Assembly (NCBI RefSeq): GCF_016918785.1
Contig: NZ_JAFFPT010000025.1
Location: forward strand, 101,001 to 165,000
DNA length: 64,000 nucleotides
Direction of reading: 5' to 3'
Source of the DNA: Leptospira ainazelensis
GTDB lineage: Bacteria; Spirochaetota; Leptospiria; Leptospirales; Leptospiraceae
Shown: piece after piece, positions 40,759 through 49,412 of the stretch
How the letters are laid out: each line of letters opens with the position of its first letter
How positions within the stretch are numbered: the stretch's first letter is position 1
Made by a program: the position numbers and the translations under genes
Notes under the pieces: model-generated
Database searches by the model: none
The model's input: only the letters and a program-made list of their open reading frames with translations
What the model was told of the DNA's origin: nothing

Positions 40759-41244
40759 ATGGTTATGGATTTCATTCAAAAAGTACCTAGGAAATTGGAA
40801 GAAGTTCTCGGAGCGGAAGGGGTTGATCAATTCGTCGATTTTCTCAATTCTGCTTTTGACGCTTCTCGGGCTCAGATTCTGGAAACTTCTTCCGATCGTT
40901 TTGAACGTCACTTATCAATCGAAATTGCGAAATTGAAAGTTGAGTTTATGGCGTTTAAAACGGATATAAAAAACGAATTTTTGGAATTCAAGATTCAAAT
41001 TCAATCCGAGAACGCCAAGTTTCGATCCGAAATTCGAACTGAAATCGCAGATTTTAAAGCGGAAATTCAAAAAGAAATTAGAGAACTTCGCGAAGACATG
41101 ACTCAGTCCCGCTTGGAAACTTTTAGATCCATTGGAGATATTCACAAAGCAATCGCGGTACAAACTCGCTGGATGTTCGGTGCTATTCTGGGATCGGTCG
41201 GTTTAGTATTCGCGATTGAAAAGATTTTACACTCCCTTCCTTAA
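40759..41244 (+). CDS. Coiled-coil protein with C-terminal membrane anchor
   Basis: A 161-residue protein. The N-terminal third is ordinary (VPRKLEEVLGAEGVDQFVDFL), then about residues 45-125 form a continuous heptad-type coiled coil rich in Glu/Lys (EIAKLKVEFMAFK, IRTEIADFKAEIQKEIREL), followed by a single membrane helix (about 138-155) and a short tail. The layout resembles DUF1640/CCDC90-like proteins, which occur as many small family members in some bacteria. A precise family or role cannot be assigned. It is not in an operon. Confidence 0.7.
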   Translation: MVMDFIQKVPRKLEEVLGAEGVDQFVDFLNSAFDASRAQILETSSDRFERHLSIEIAKLKVEFMAFKTDIKNEFLEFKIQIQSENAKFRSEIRTEIADFKAEIQKEIRELREDMTQSRLETFRSIGDIHKAIAVQTRWMFGAILGSVGLVFAIEKILHSLP

Positions 41245-41254
41245 ATTTTTACCA

Positions 41255-41313
41255 TTCAGTTTTGATCTTCGCAAAGCGGCCTTCCTGTGAGAAGGCTCCT
41301 CGTTTGAACTGAA
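41255..41313. repeat. Nested inverted repeats between convergent genes
   Basis: Outer arms TTCAGTT (41255-41261) and AACTGAA (41307-41313) enclose an inner perfect stem GCCTTC-CTGTGA-GAAGGC (41279-41296). It lies between the coiled-coil gene and the OYE gene, which converge. It could be a double terminator or a structured RNA end. Confidence 0.55.
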
Positions 41314-41376
41314 AAATTCGAATTGTCGATTTAAATTTTTACTGGGTCTTTGCTTCCTGACTTTTTTTGAACGCTT

Positions 41377-42630
41377 TTAGAACTCAACGACCTTTAAGAA
41401 TTTCTTATACCGTTTTGCGTTTTTTCTGGAACGAATTTGATCCAAGAGTAAATTTCCGATCAAAGAACTCGGAAGTTTCGGTTCATTGCCTTGACCGATT
41501 CTACGGAGTTGTAACCGAATCGCGGACATTTTGGAAAGAGAGTTAAAGGTAGGATTCGAAAGATTCGGAATTTTTAATTCTACGGAATTCAATTTTCCCG
41601 AAAGCAATTTGCCTGCAGCATCCGGTTCAAATGCAAAAGGAGCCGCAATACCAATCACGTCTAACGCGCCGCTTGTGATTGCGTCTTCCATCACGTTTTT
41701 GGAACGAAATCCACCCGTTGACATCAACGGCATTTGTGCGGTTGCTCTTGCCTTTTTTGCGAATTCCAAAAAGTAGGCTTCTCTTTTTTTCGTGCCGTTG
41801 GATTCTCCACCTTGCATTGCAGGAGACTCGTAGTTTCCTCCGGAGATTTCCAAAAGATCTATATTCGTTTTATTTAACATTTGGATGACTTGGATGGCGT
41901 CCTCTTCTCTAAAACCTCCACCCTGAAAATCGGCGGAATTGAGTTTGACTCCGACTGAAAATTCTTTTTGGGTCCGAGCTTGGATTCCGGTTACGATTTC
42001 GAGAAGAATTCTGGCTCGATTTTCCAACGAACCTCCCCATTGATCCTCTCTGAGATTGGTCAACGGAGAAAGAAATTGATTCAGAAGATAACCGTGAGCC
42101 CCGTGAACTTCCACTCCGTCAAAGCCGGCTTTTTCCGCGATCACTGCGGCCTGAATAAAACGGTCGATGATTCTTTTGATTTCGTCTCCGGTCAGCGCAC
42201 GAGGGATTCCGAAAACTTTTGCAAACATTCTTCCAGGGATATGGACTTTTACGGCGGAAGGGGCTACGGGTGTTTCGGAGATAAAACCAAAAACCTGTCT
42301 CCCGGGGTGACTGATCTGCATCCAAATTTTGGAACCCCCGGATTTACCTGCCTCGGCCCATTGTTTGAATCGGTCTAAGTTCCCATTGTCTCTGACAATT
42401 ACGTTTCCCGGACCGGTCAACGCATAGGGATCGACCATCGCGTTTCCAGTCAGAAGAAGTCCAGCTCCTCCCTGTCCCCAACGTCGATAGAGTTGGATCA
42501 TCTGATCACCGGGTAAAAACTGATCGTCGGCTAAACTTTCCTCCATGGAGGCTTTTGCAATTCGATTTGGTAGAATTTGCCCGTTTGGCAAACGAAGAGG
42601 TTGTGCAAGAGGGGTGGTAGAAGTTGGCAT
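41377..42630 (-). CDS. Old-yellow-enzyme-type NADH:flavin oxidoreductase
   Basis: A 417-residue FMN enzyme of the OYE family. The TIM-barrel signature is clear: IAKASMEESLAD at the N-terminus, a substrate-binding GFDGVEVHGAHGYLLNQFLSP with the His pair, and a late STGGFRSKNVMEDAI phosphate-binding segment. Such enzymes reduce activated alkenes or related electrophiles with NAD(P)H. The gene is divergent from a TetR-family regulator and its promoter region contains two operator-like repeats, suggesting induction by its own substrate class. It carries no iron-sulfur cysteines, unlike 2,4-dienoyl-CoA reductase. Confidence 0.92.
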   Translation of the reverse strand: MPTSTTPLAQPLRLPNGQILPNRIAKASMEESLADDQFLPGDQMIQLYRRWGQGGAGLLLTGNAMVDPYALTGPGNVIVRDNGNLDRFKQWAEAGKSGGSKIWMQISHPGRQVFGFISETPVAPSAVKVHIPGRMFAKVFGIPRALTGDEIKRIIDRFIQAAVIAEKAGFDGVEVHGAHGYLLNQFLSPLTNLREDQWGGSLENRARILLEIVTGIQARTQKEFSVGVKLNSADFQGGGFREEDAIQVIQMLNKTNIDLLEISGGNYESPAMQGGESNGTKKREAYFLEFAKKARATAQMPLMSTGGFRSKNVMEDAITSGALDVIGIAAPFAFEPDAAGKLLSGKLNSVELKIPNLSNPTFNSLSKMSAIRLQLRRIGQGNEPKLPSSLIGNLLLDQIRSRKNAKRYKKFLKVVEF

Positions 42631-42655
42631 GGAAATCTCCGGTTTAAAATTTCAT

Positions 42656-42722
42656 TTCCTACCCATCGGTATTTATTCTCATGAAATTGTCAAACCTAAA
42701 TTCCTACCAGTTGGTATTTATT
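42656..42722. promoter_or_regulatory. Twin operator for the TetR regulator, with OYE promoter
   Basis: Two direct copies of a dyad TACC-N4-GGTA lie at 42660-42671 and 42705-42716, inside 22-base repeats that start at 42656 and 42701. On the minus strand a perfect TTGACA -35 box (42688-42693) sits between them, and its -10 region (TACCGA, 16-base spacer) overlaps the first dyad. A repressor bound there would block the OYE promoter. Confidence 0.75.
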
Positions 42723-42793
42723 TAAGAATCTCCGATCGAATTCGTTTGACCGGTCGAGAGATTCTTGGAGAATGAAAAGAGAAATCGGAACCT

Positions 42794-43435
42794 ATGTCTA
42801 AAACCCTTGGATGGAAAAAATTACCGGAAGATGTTCGTAGAGAATCCATTCTCTCGGCTGCGATGCGTTGTTTTTTCTCCAAAGGTTTTGAAAAAACTTC
42901 GGTCCAGGATATCGCCGATACGGCGGGTCTCACGAAAGGGGGAATTTATTTTCATTTTGAAAGTAAGGAAGAGATTCGGGACACTTTGATTCGGGATTTT
43001 CTAAATTTGGATCGATTTGGATTTCACGATGCTGAGGTTCTGGCGCTTCCCCCTCATTTACGTCTAAAAGAATTCTTAGAAAGACTGGCGAATCGACTTA
43101 CGATCGAAGGGAATTGTTCGCCCCGTCTGTTTGCGGAAGCCACCTCCAACGGAGGAGGGATGGAAAAGGAAATCGTTTCTTTTTACGATTCTCTGGAATC
43201 CATTTTTGCGGAAACGATTCGGGAAGGACAAAAAGAGGGAAGCCTCGTCAACTCGATGTCTCCCGAACTTCTCGCGAGAACCGTCCTCGCGGTTTTTGAC
43301 GGTCTCCAAATTCAAGCCGACATATCTCCGACAAAAAGGGATCTGCAAGTCCGCGGAAGAGAAACTCTCAATTCTTTTTTTAAGAATTTACTTTTGACCT
43401 TTGATCCGACCTGCGAAAGAACAGACCAGCCTTAA
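42794..43435 (+). CDS. TetR-family transcriptional repressor
   Basis: A 213-residue regulator. The N-terminal helix-turn-helix spans about 15-60 (AAMRCFFSKGFEKTSVQDIADTAGLTKGGIYFHF), followed by an all-helical ligand-binding domain. It is divergent from the OYE gene across 163 bases with two matching dyads, so it very likely represses that gene and itself. The probable inducer is an electrophile or quinone handled by the OYE, by inference. Its stop overlaps the convergent DUF819 gene by 4 bases. Confidence 0.9.
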   Translation: MSKTLGWKKLPEDVRRESILSAAMRCFFSKGFEKTSVQDIADTAGLTKGGIYFHFESKEEIRDTLIRDFLNLDRFGFHDAEVLALPPHLRLKEFLERLANRLTIEGNCSPRLFAEATSNGGGMEKEIVSFYDSLESIFAETIREGQKEGSLVNSMSPELLARTVLAVFDGLQIQADISPTKRDLQVRGRETLNSFFKNLLLTFDPTCERTDQP

Positions 43436-44592
43436 CTTCGTATCGAAGATAGAAGCGAATAGATACCGATTCCTAAATAATTTCCGATCGCGTAACCGAC
43501 CAATCCGGTGAGAATTCCGACCACCAAAACCCCTCTATTTCGAATTGCTTGTGTAATCGGCGGAACAAAAGCAGGACCATAAATGCTGGAGACCGACGTG
43601 ATCATCCAAGTATCGACCGGGATTCGAAATAAAATTCCTAAAATCAAATGAAGAAGAATGGCTCCGAACAAGATGGAAGTTAAGATTAAGAATACGGATC
43701 CAAAGTCCTGTTTTAAGTCTTCCAGATTCGCCAAAAAACCGACCGCCACCGAAAAAATTAAGATCAAGTAACTTCCGAACCCGTAAGTTTTGAGTTGTCT
43801 TATCTTGGAATGAAAAGAGGTTCCGATCCCCCAAGTCGTAATTCCTAATAAAATCGAAGGAGCGTATAAAGAGGAAAAGACTAAAAACGTAAATGTGATG
43901 GAAATTACAAAACCGATCGCAGCTATAAGAAGTCCAACTCCGTTGGAAAACACCAAATTCTTCCAGTGAATAGAATGGACTTCCTCTCCCAATACCGAGT
44001 TTTCAAAAGAAGATTCCGCAGTGTTTTCTTTTTTTAAAAAGAGGGAGAAGAATTTTTTTCCCCCGGTGAGCAGGAAAAGAAGATAAGCGCCTCCCAACAC
44101 TACGTCAACGGTGTTGACTAACGCGATCGTTTCTTTTGTCGAATCTACTGCGAGTCCGATCGCGTTTAGGTTCGGAGCGCCGCCCGTGTACATCCCGGCG
44201 AGCATACCCGCTATCTTTGCGGATTCCGGATGTAAAAAGGAAAAATAAAAACCAGCCGCACAGGATGAGATTGCGACAGAGACTGCGGAAAGAAAAAAGG
44301 AGAAGATTGCAAGCCTTGCTTCTCCAAATCCTTTGCTGAAGTCTGTGGAACTCAATAAAAGGGGAATCGCGAGGGGAATCGTAATTTCAGCAAACGTCTG
44401 CGGGACCGATTTGGAAATCCATTCGGAAGGAATTGTATTTCCTAAAAAAATTCCCGCGATGTAACAAAGGGAAACCGGACCTAAAAGACCGAGAAATTTT
44501 ACTTTTTTTGCGATATGAAGCGCTGACCAAGGAAACAAGAGGATAAACAATGAAAGAACAATCGAGTTTATCGTAGAAATTACGGATTCCAT
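43432..44592 (-). CDS. DUF819-family membrane protein
   Basis: A 386-residue protein with about ten membrane segments spread over its whole length. The segment GMLAGMYTGGAPNLNAIGLAVD and the nearby NTVDVVLGGAYLLFLL match DUF819, a putative transporter family. The C-terminal repeat (SSIYGPAFVPPITQAIRNRG) fits an inverted-repeat carrier fold. The substrate is unknown. It converges with the TetR gene with a 4-base overlap of stops. Confidence 0.85.
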   Translation of the reverse strand: MESVISTINSIVLSLFILLFPWSALHIAKKVKFLGLLGPVSLCYIAGIFLGNTIPSEWISKSVPQTFAEITIPLAIPLLLSSTDFSKGFGEARLAIFSFFLSAVSVAISSCAAGFYFSFLHPESAKIAGMLAGMYTGGAPNLNAIGLAVDSTKETIALVNTVDVVLGGAYLLFLLTGGKKFFSLFLKKENTAESSFENSVLGEEVHSIHWKNLVFSNGVGLLIAAIGFVISITFTFLVFSSLYAPSILLGITTWGIGTSFHSKIRQLKTYGFGSYLILIFSVAVGFLANLEDLKQDFGSVFLILTSILFGAILLHLILGILFRIPVDTWMITSVSSIYGPAFVPPITQAIRNRGVLVVGILTGLVGYAIGNYLGIGIYSLLSSIRS

Positions 44593-44961
44593 AATGATTC
44601 CTGAATATGCAAAATAATTAATTTACTTAGGATCTTATCGATTGGATCGAGGATTTTATTCCAAAACTTACCGCTCAAAAAATCAGATTTCTGAATCCTT
44701 CCATTCAAAAACGATAAACCTGACTCTTTGACTTTTCTTTTGTGAAAAGTATGAAAATTAGATTCGAAGAATTCAAGCAGAAAAGGCGAAGAATCTCGAT
44801 TCTCCTGTTTTCTTTTTCGATCCTTTCTAAAATCTTAACTAAAAGGGAGTTTCTCGTTCATCGATTTTTTTGAAAACGACGGGAATCCATTTAGCTTTGT
44901 AATCAGGTCTCAGTAAAAGTATTCTCATCTTTTTAGAATTGAATTCAAATTAGGAAAAACT
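44593..44961. other. Intergenic region, no gene seen
   Basis: A 369-base A+T-rich gap between divergent genes. I see no structure or small gene; both promoters should lie here. Confidence 0.4.
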
Positions 44962-45735
44962 ATGAAATTCATCTCCATTCTTTTTCATTTTGGTATGATT
45001 ACGGGAACAATTTGGACTGGAGGTTTTTTATTCCTGACGAGTTGTTTGGTGGCGGATTCAAAATGGGAAAGGATCGGCGAAATTCAGACTCCGGACGGCA
45101 GTTCTCGTATTTCTTATCCGAAAGATTCCTTTTCCAATTTTGTTAGGAATTTACCGTTAAAACCGGACTCTACACTTTGGACTTTTCAAAAACGAAATAT
45201 CATTCATCGATACGACACCCTCGCGGTTTTGAACGTTCCACTTTTATTTCAAGATGACTTGGAACAATGTGCGGATTTTACGATGCGTATTTGGGCGGAA
45301 TATCACAAACAGAAGGGAAACCTAGATCGATTCTATCTTTTTGATTACAATGGAAGGAAGAAGTCGTTTCGGGAAAGCGGGTTGAGTTACGTTTCTTTTT
45401 TGAGAAAATCCTTCGTTTCTTCCAATTCGTATTCTCTCAAAAAAGGCGGTCTCGGTATCGAAGAGGCGGATCTAAGACCGGGCGATCTTTTCGTTCAAAA
45501 TGAAACGGGCGGGATCGGGCACGTATCGATGATCTTAGACGCGGCCGAAAATTCAAACCGCGAAAGATTTTATCTCATCGGATTCAGCTTTATGCCAGCC
45601 CAGGAAATGCATATTGAAAAGGCTCCTAAAAAATTCGGTTCAAAAGGTTGGTTTACTTACAAAGGATTTATAAAACATCTTGAAGAATTTTATCCTTATG
45701 GAACCCCCGTTCTCAGAAGATTTCCAGAAAAATAA
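44962..45735 (+). CDS. DUF4846-family exported protein
   Basis: A 257-residue protein with a signal peptide (hydrophobic 3-27; LFLTSC could be a lipobox, Cys28). The mature part matches DUF4846: WTFQKRNIIHRYDTLAVLNV, DDLEQCADFTMRIWAEYH and LRPGDLFVQNETGGIGHVSMILD. The last segment, with a Cys in the first helix (EQCADFTMR) and the His in GHVSMILD, recalls the papain-like NlpC/P60 arrangement, so a peptidase or amidase role is possible but not shown. Length is typical. Confidence 0.8.
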   Translation: MKFISILFHFGMITGTIWTGGFLFLTSCLVADSKWERIGEIQTPDGSSRISYPKDSFSNFVRNLPLKPDSTLWTFQKRNIIHRYDTLAVLNVPLLFQDDLEQCADFTMRIWAEYHKQKGNLDRFYLFDYNGRKKSFRESGLSYVSFLRKSFVSSNSYSLKKGGLGIEEADLRPGDLFVQNETGGIGHVSMILDAAENSNRERFYLIGFSFMPAQEMHIEKAPKKFGSKGWFTYKGFIKHLEEFYPYGTPVLRRFPEK

Positions 45736-45747
45736 GAATATTATAAT

Positions 45748-46416
45748 TTACCGATATGCGACCCAGCCGCCGACGTAATGCGCCTGAAAGATTTGTTTCG
45801 ATTTCTGAAAACCTGCCTCTTGAAAAAGAACATCGTATCTCCGTGCCGGGACTTTGTGAAGCGTTTTGACTCGATCCAAATAAGTTTCGAGAGCGCTATT
45901 ATCCCAACTTTGAAACGTTCTTAAATATTCCGCGACTTCTTGAAAGACTGAATTCATGTCCTCGCTGGAATCGTATATATCAAAAAGGATAAACTTTCCA
46001 TTCGGTTCCAATCGAGAAGAAACGTCTTTTAAAAGGGAAAGTTTTGCTCCGTCATCCGGTAGAAAGTGAAGGACGAACAAAAGAGTCGCGCCTGCAAAAC
46101 TTATATTTTTATCCAAGCCGGAAACGGTAGAACAGATCCAATCGGCATTCGGAAATTTCGTTTTTGCCTGTTCGATCATTTCCGGAGATGGATCGACTCC
46201 GGTAATTTCGTAACGATCGGGTGCGACTTTTAAAAGCGCACGAAAGTCGGCACCCGTTCCACAACCGGCAGCGAGAATTTTTTTGCCTGAAGGAACCGAA
46301 TCGATCAACGAGCTCGCGACCAATTCGGAAACTTCGGAATAAAAAGGGATCATCTTTCCGATTCTATTTTCGTATTGTGCCGCTCTTTCGCCTTCAAACT
46401 TCTCAATAAAATCCAT
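45748..46416 (-). CDS. Class I SAM-dependent methyltransferase
   Basis: A 222-residue Rossmann-fold methyltransferase. Motif I is ILAAGCGTGADFRALL, motif II is TGVDPSPEMIEQA, and the rest is a compact seven-strand fold ending in a hydrophobic AHYVGGWVAYR. There is no membrane segment. The substrate (small molecule, lipid or protein) is unknown. The ATG at 46416 is standard. It is on the same strand as the membrane protein gene 57 bases upstream. Confidence 0.88.
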   Translation of the reverse strand: MDFIEKFEGERAAQYENRIGKMIPFYSEVSELVASSLIDSVPSGKKILAAGCGTGADFRALLKVAPDRYEITGVDPSPEMIEQAKTKFPNADWICSTVSGLDKNISFAGATLLFVLHFLPDDGAKLSLLKDVSSRLEPNGKFILFDIYDSSEDMNSVFQEVAEYLRTFQSWDNSALETYLDRVKTLHKVPARRYDVLFQEAGFQKSKQIFQAHYVGGWVAYR

Positions 46417-46472
46417 TAGTTCCTACTTTCGGTTAGAATCCAAGTTTTAAGGATTTGAAAACGATTCCGAAT

Positions 46473-47210
46473 CTATCCTTTCGTCAAAGTTCGTTCCTCC
46501 TTCCATTCTTTCCAACCAATTGCGATTCCAAGAATATGCGAAGAGAAAGCGAGTGGAACCATCAACAACGGTAAGTAACTGATTGGAAAACGAGTTACGA
46601 TTTCGTTCGGTGGATTCGTAAAAAGAATCCGAAATGGAAACGGCACCGACATAACTCCGGTAAACACCGTAAGTCCCAGGACAAATATCGCTATCACATT
46701 CCAAAGAAGGAGCCAGCGGATCGAAAGTAGATTTCGAGAGATCGCGAGATAAAGAATAGGAGCGCTCATCGGAACCCAGAGATCGAAGTTTCTACCCTTT
46801 AGGGTCATAATTTCGGAAAGTAAACCTTCCCTTACTAAAAGGAAGATCAGGAGTTCCGGGAGAAATCTCCAAACTTGAAAGAGACAAAGATTGATAGAAC
46901 CGAACTCTTTTAGAAACGAAAAAATTTGCTTCGAAAATCCGAAACTTAAAAAAATCACAAACGTGGATAGAATACCGACTAATAACTTCGGCGGTAGTTC
47001 GAAGTTATGGAAAAAACCCTGAAAGGATAAAAATCCCTGAAACAAAAGAAAAAGAAAAATCGCGAAGAGAGAAATATAGATTCTTCTTCTTTTCTTGTTA
47101 GAGATCGTCTTTAACCTTCCATAAAAAAAATTAAAAATGAGAAAGATCAGCGATCCGGATGAGAGTAAGCTGAAAACCGAAATAAAAAGGGGAATTGTTT
47201 TTGTTACCAT
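46473..47210 (-). CDS. Seven-helix membrane protein of unknown function
   Basis: A 245-residue protein with about seven hydrophobic helices and short loops. The start is ATG 47210 (MVTKTIPLF), supported by a GGAGG site 5 bases before; the ATG at 47222 lies inside that site region. It follows the 7TM-LuxR-type regulator gene and shares with it the overall hydrophobic layout of its N-terminal part, so the two may be paired membrane partners. No family is recognised. Confidence 0.75.
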   Translation of the reverse strand: MVTKTIPLFISVFSLLSSGSLIFLIFNFFYGRLKTISNKKRRRIYISLFAIFLFLLFQGFLSFQGFFHNFELPPKLLVGILSTFVIFLSFGFSKQIFSFLKEFGSINLCLFQVWRFLPELLIFLLVREGLLSEIMTLKGRNFDLWVPMSAPILYLAISRNLLSIRWLLLWNVIAIFVLGLTVFTGVMSVPFPFRILFTNPPNEIVTRFPISYLPLLMVPLAFSSHILGIAIGWKEWKEERTLTKG

Positions 47211-47285
47211 CGTAACCTCCATCGATGAGATTACACGAATTTTAAAAATGAATCCATAGAAGTATTGTCACGAAACGTTTTTTGG

Positions 47286-47305
47286 ACCGTGACGATCGTC
47301 ACGGT
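47286..47305. promoter_or_regulatory. Perfect 20-bp palindrome between the regulator and membrane genes
   Basis: ACCGTGACGATCGTCACGGT is a perfect palindrome overlapping the regulator's stop codon (47299-47301). Another GTCACG lies nearby at 47269. There is no T run that would make it a terminator on the minus strand. It lies about 75-95 bases upstream of the start of the 46473-47210 gene, a position suited to an operator. Confidence 0.6.
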
Positions 47306-48384
47306 TTTCTAAATTTCTGAAGAAAAACCGTAAGCCTTTGAAACTTATCTTTTCCTCCATTCGATTCTTTTTCTTTATCCACGGTTTTATCATAAAGGTG
47401 TACTAGATGATTTCGTAACGTTCCGTCGGCGATTCCAAGAAAAAAACCGATTTGTTTGCGGGTATATCCTTCGTTTATCAATTCGCAAATTCTTAGTTCC
47501 TGCTTCGTCAGACCTCTTTGAGAGAGAGAATTAAAATCCAATAACTCTAAAGTGTTTTTGGCGGGTCGAAAAAAACGGAGAACAATCCAAGAAGCCGCCG
47601 CCCCGATTAAGGAAAGCAAAACCGTTTGTGTTCGACTCGATTCGATTCTTGTTAAATACAAAACGGAAAGAGAACCCAATCCTAACGCAACGCTCAAACA
47701 TACGAGACCTTCAGCAATTCTATGAAAAATGGAATCCATTTCCTTTCTGGAAAGATAGACCGAAACAAAAACGCTGACGATTGAATCCACTCCCATGCCG
47801 AGCGGGAGCAGATTGATTCCGAAAAGAGGAATAAAATTTGTTCCTAGACCTAACCACCAGAAAAAGACTAATACCGGAATCCAACCTCTCAAAAGAGTTT
47901 CCTCCGGGTTTAATAAAAGAATCAGAGAAAGCAGAAAACAGATTCCGAATAAACCGCCGACGAGAATTCTCGCCGGAATTTCTAAAATGGGAAACCAGCC
48001 CCAGTCGTATAATTTCCATTCTCGAATAAGAATGGATTTGTTTGCAAAAAAATCAAATTCGATAAGAATCAGGAGAGCGATCGTGATCGTCAGAACGAAG
48101 TAAGTCATCGCAGATTTTACGGGACGTCCCGAAAGAATTCTGCTTAAGCTGAGAAGAAGATAGGGAACAAAAAAAATAAAGTGCCGGAAAATATGAAAAA
48201 AAACGGAGGCTTGATCGGAAGACGAGGATTTTAAAAGTAAGAAGATAGTAAAGTTACCTCCTGCTAAAATCAGCAGGAAGATACGGAAATAAACTCCAAA
48301 AGGATCGCGGTCGCGGATGATCGCAAAGAAGGCGGCAAGATTTGCCAACATTGCAGAGATGGGAAATAAATGAACCACTTCCAT
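47299..48384 (-). CDS. Membrane-bound regulator: 7TM segment fused to LuxR-type HTH
   Basis: A 361-residue protein. The N-terminal ~250 residues have about seven to eight membrane segments. The C-terminal part is a LuxR-type DNA-binding domain (about 295-345): LTKQELRICELINEGYTRKQIGFFLGIADGTLRNHLVHLYDK. The layout is a one-component membrane receptor with a cytosolic HTH, as in some 7TM-DNA-binding proteins. It is followed by another membrane-protein gene on the same strand, with a perfect palindrome in between. The signal is unknown. Confidence 0.85.
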   Translation of the reverse strand: MEVVHLFPISAMLANLAAFFAIIRDRDPFGVYFRIFLLILAGGNFTIFLLLKSSSSDQASVFFHIFRHFIFFVPYLLLSLSRILSGRPVKSAMTYFVLTITIALLILIEFDFFANKSILIREWKLYDWGWFPILEIPARILVGGLFGICFLLSLILLLNPEETLLRGWIPVLVFFWWLGLGTNFIPLFGINLLPLGMGVDSIVSVFVSVYLSRKEMDSIFHRIAEGLVCLSVALGLGSLSVLYLTRIESSRTQTVLLSLIGAAASWIVLRFFRPAKNTLELLDFNSLSQRGLTKQELRICELINEGYTRKQIGFFLGIADGTLRNHLVHLYDKTVDKEKESNGGKDKFQRLTVFLQKFRKP

Positions 48385-48538
48385 AAAAAAAGCAAACTAT
48401 AGAGGAGAATTCGGATGGAAATATATTTTTATTTCGAAAAACATTTTTCTTCCACGGAATCCTGTCCGAGTCTGAAACTAGGTCCTATAAAATAATTCGG
48501 TTACAAAAGACGATTCGTTCTGAAAATCTAAAACGACT

Positions 48539-49169
48539 ATGAAACACTCGATTCTTCTTTTAATCGTGATCTTTACCTTTGCACAATGTTCAAAGGATTC
48601 TTTCGATACGGAAAGTCTTAACGAGGAAAGTTTAAACGTTTCTCTGCATCTGCAAAATCGACTGAATGGGCTGATCTCGAAAACTTTGCCCGCTACCGTA
48701 AGCGTATTTCCGAAAGGAAGTGCCTCCGGATCCTCCCCGATCGGTTCCGGTTTTTTTATCGACTCGGAAGGTCATGTTCTGACATGTCTCCACGTAATCA
48801 AAGGCGGGTCCGAATTTTTGGTTCGGCCCGCGAAGTCCGGTAAACTTCTAAAAGCAAAACTCATCCGATCCGGAAAGGAAATGGAAGTCACACTGAGCAA
48901 TTCTCCATAAAGCGGTTTCCGGATTATTATCCAATTCAAAGTTTGAAGCAACGCTGAGTTCTCCTTCCGGCTTGACAATAATAGAATACGAAGGAGCGAC
49001 GGCGGGCGCTTCCAAGACCGTTACTTTACAAAATGTTAAGTATGGTTACGAATCTTCGATTTCGATAAGCAGTCCGACGAGCCCGGTGACGAGTGGAAGT
49101 TTTAGTGTTTCCTTTTCCGGAACGGTAAACGGTGTCGCGATCGATCAAATTTTCGCATTCAATTTCTAA
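48539..49169 (+). pseudogene. Broken lipoprotein gene: N-part of trypsin-like protease plus unrelated C-part
   Basis: The first frame (48539-48910, 123 codons) has a lipoprotein signal ending at FAQC and the start of a DegP-type protease: PIGSGFFIDSEGHVLTCLHVIKGG with the catalytic His, then LIRSGKEMEVTLSNSP and a stop. The Asp and Ser of a protease are absent. From 48897 another frame opens (KFEATLSSPSGLTIIEYEGATAGAS...) and runs to 49169, with a beta-rich end (GTVNGVAIDQIFAFNF) that is not protease-like. The two halves look joined by a deletion or recombination in the 48885-48900 region. A terminator follows. The product is probably nonfunctional, although the first part could be a small secreted protein. 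Confidence 0.6.
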
Positions 49170-49206
49170 TTCATTGGAAATTACGATTACGAAGAATTTC
49201 GAAATG

Positions 49207-49231
49207 CCCTCTGTAGGAGGGTATTTTTTTA
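49207..49231 (+). terminator. Rho-independent terminator after the broken gene
   Basis: CCCTC-TGTAG-GAGGG stem followed by TATTTTTTT. It lies 38 bases after the last stop of the broken gene. Confidence 0.8.
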
Positions 49232-49412
49232 CCTAAGAGCAACTCGAAATAAAATCTAAATTCCTCTTCAATCCTTTCCCGGCCCGAAAATTCTGCCAAA
49301 TCTTCCGATTCCACTTTTATAAAAAGAGAGAACGAAAAAAGTTGTAACCATTTCTGTTACAAGATGTCTAAGTGAAGAATGGAAATCTTTACTTTCGGAG
49401 TAAAAAATAAAA

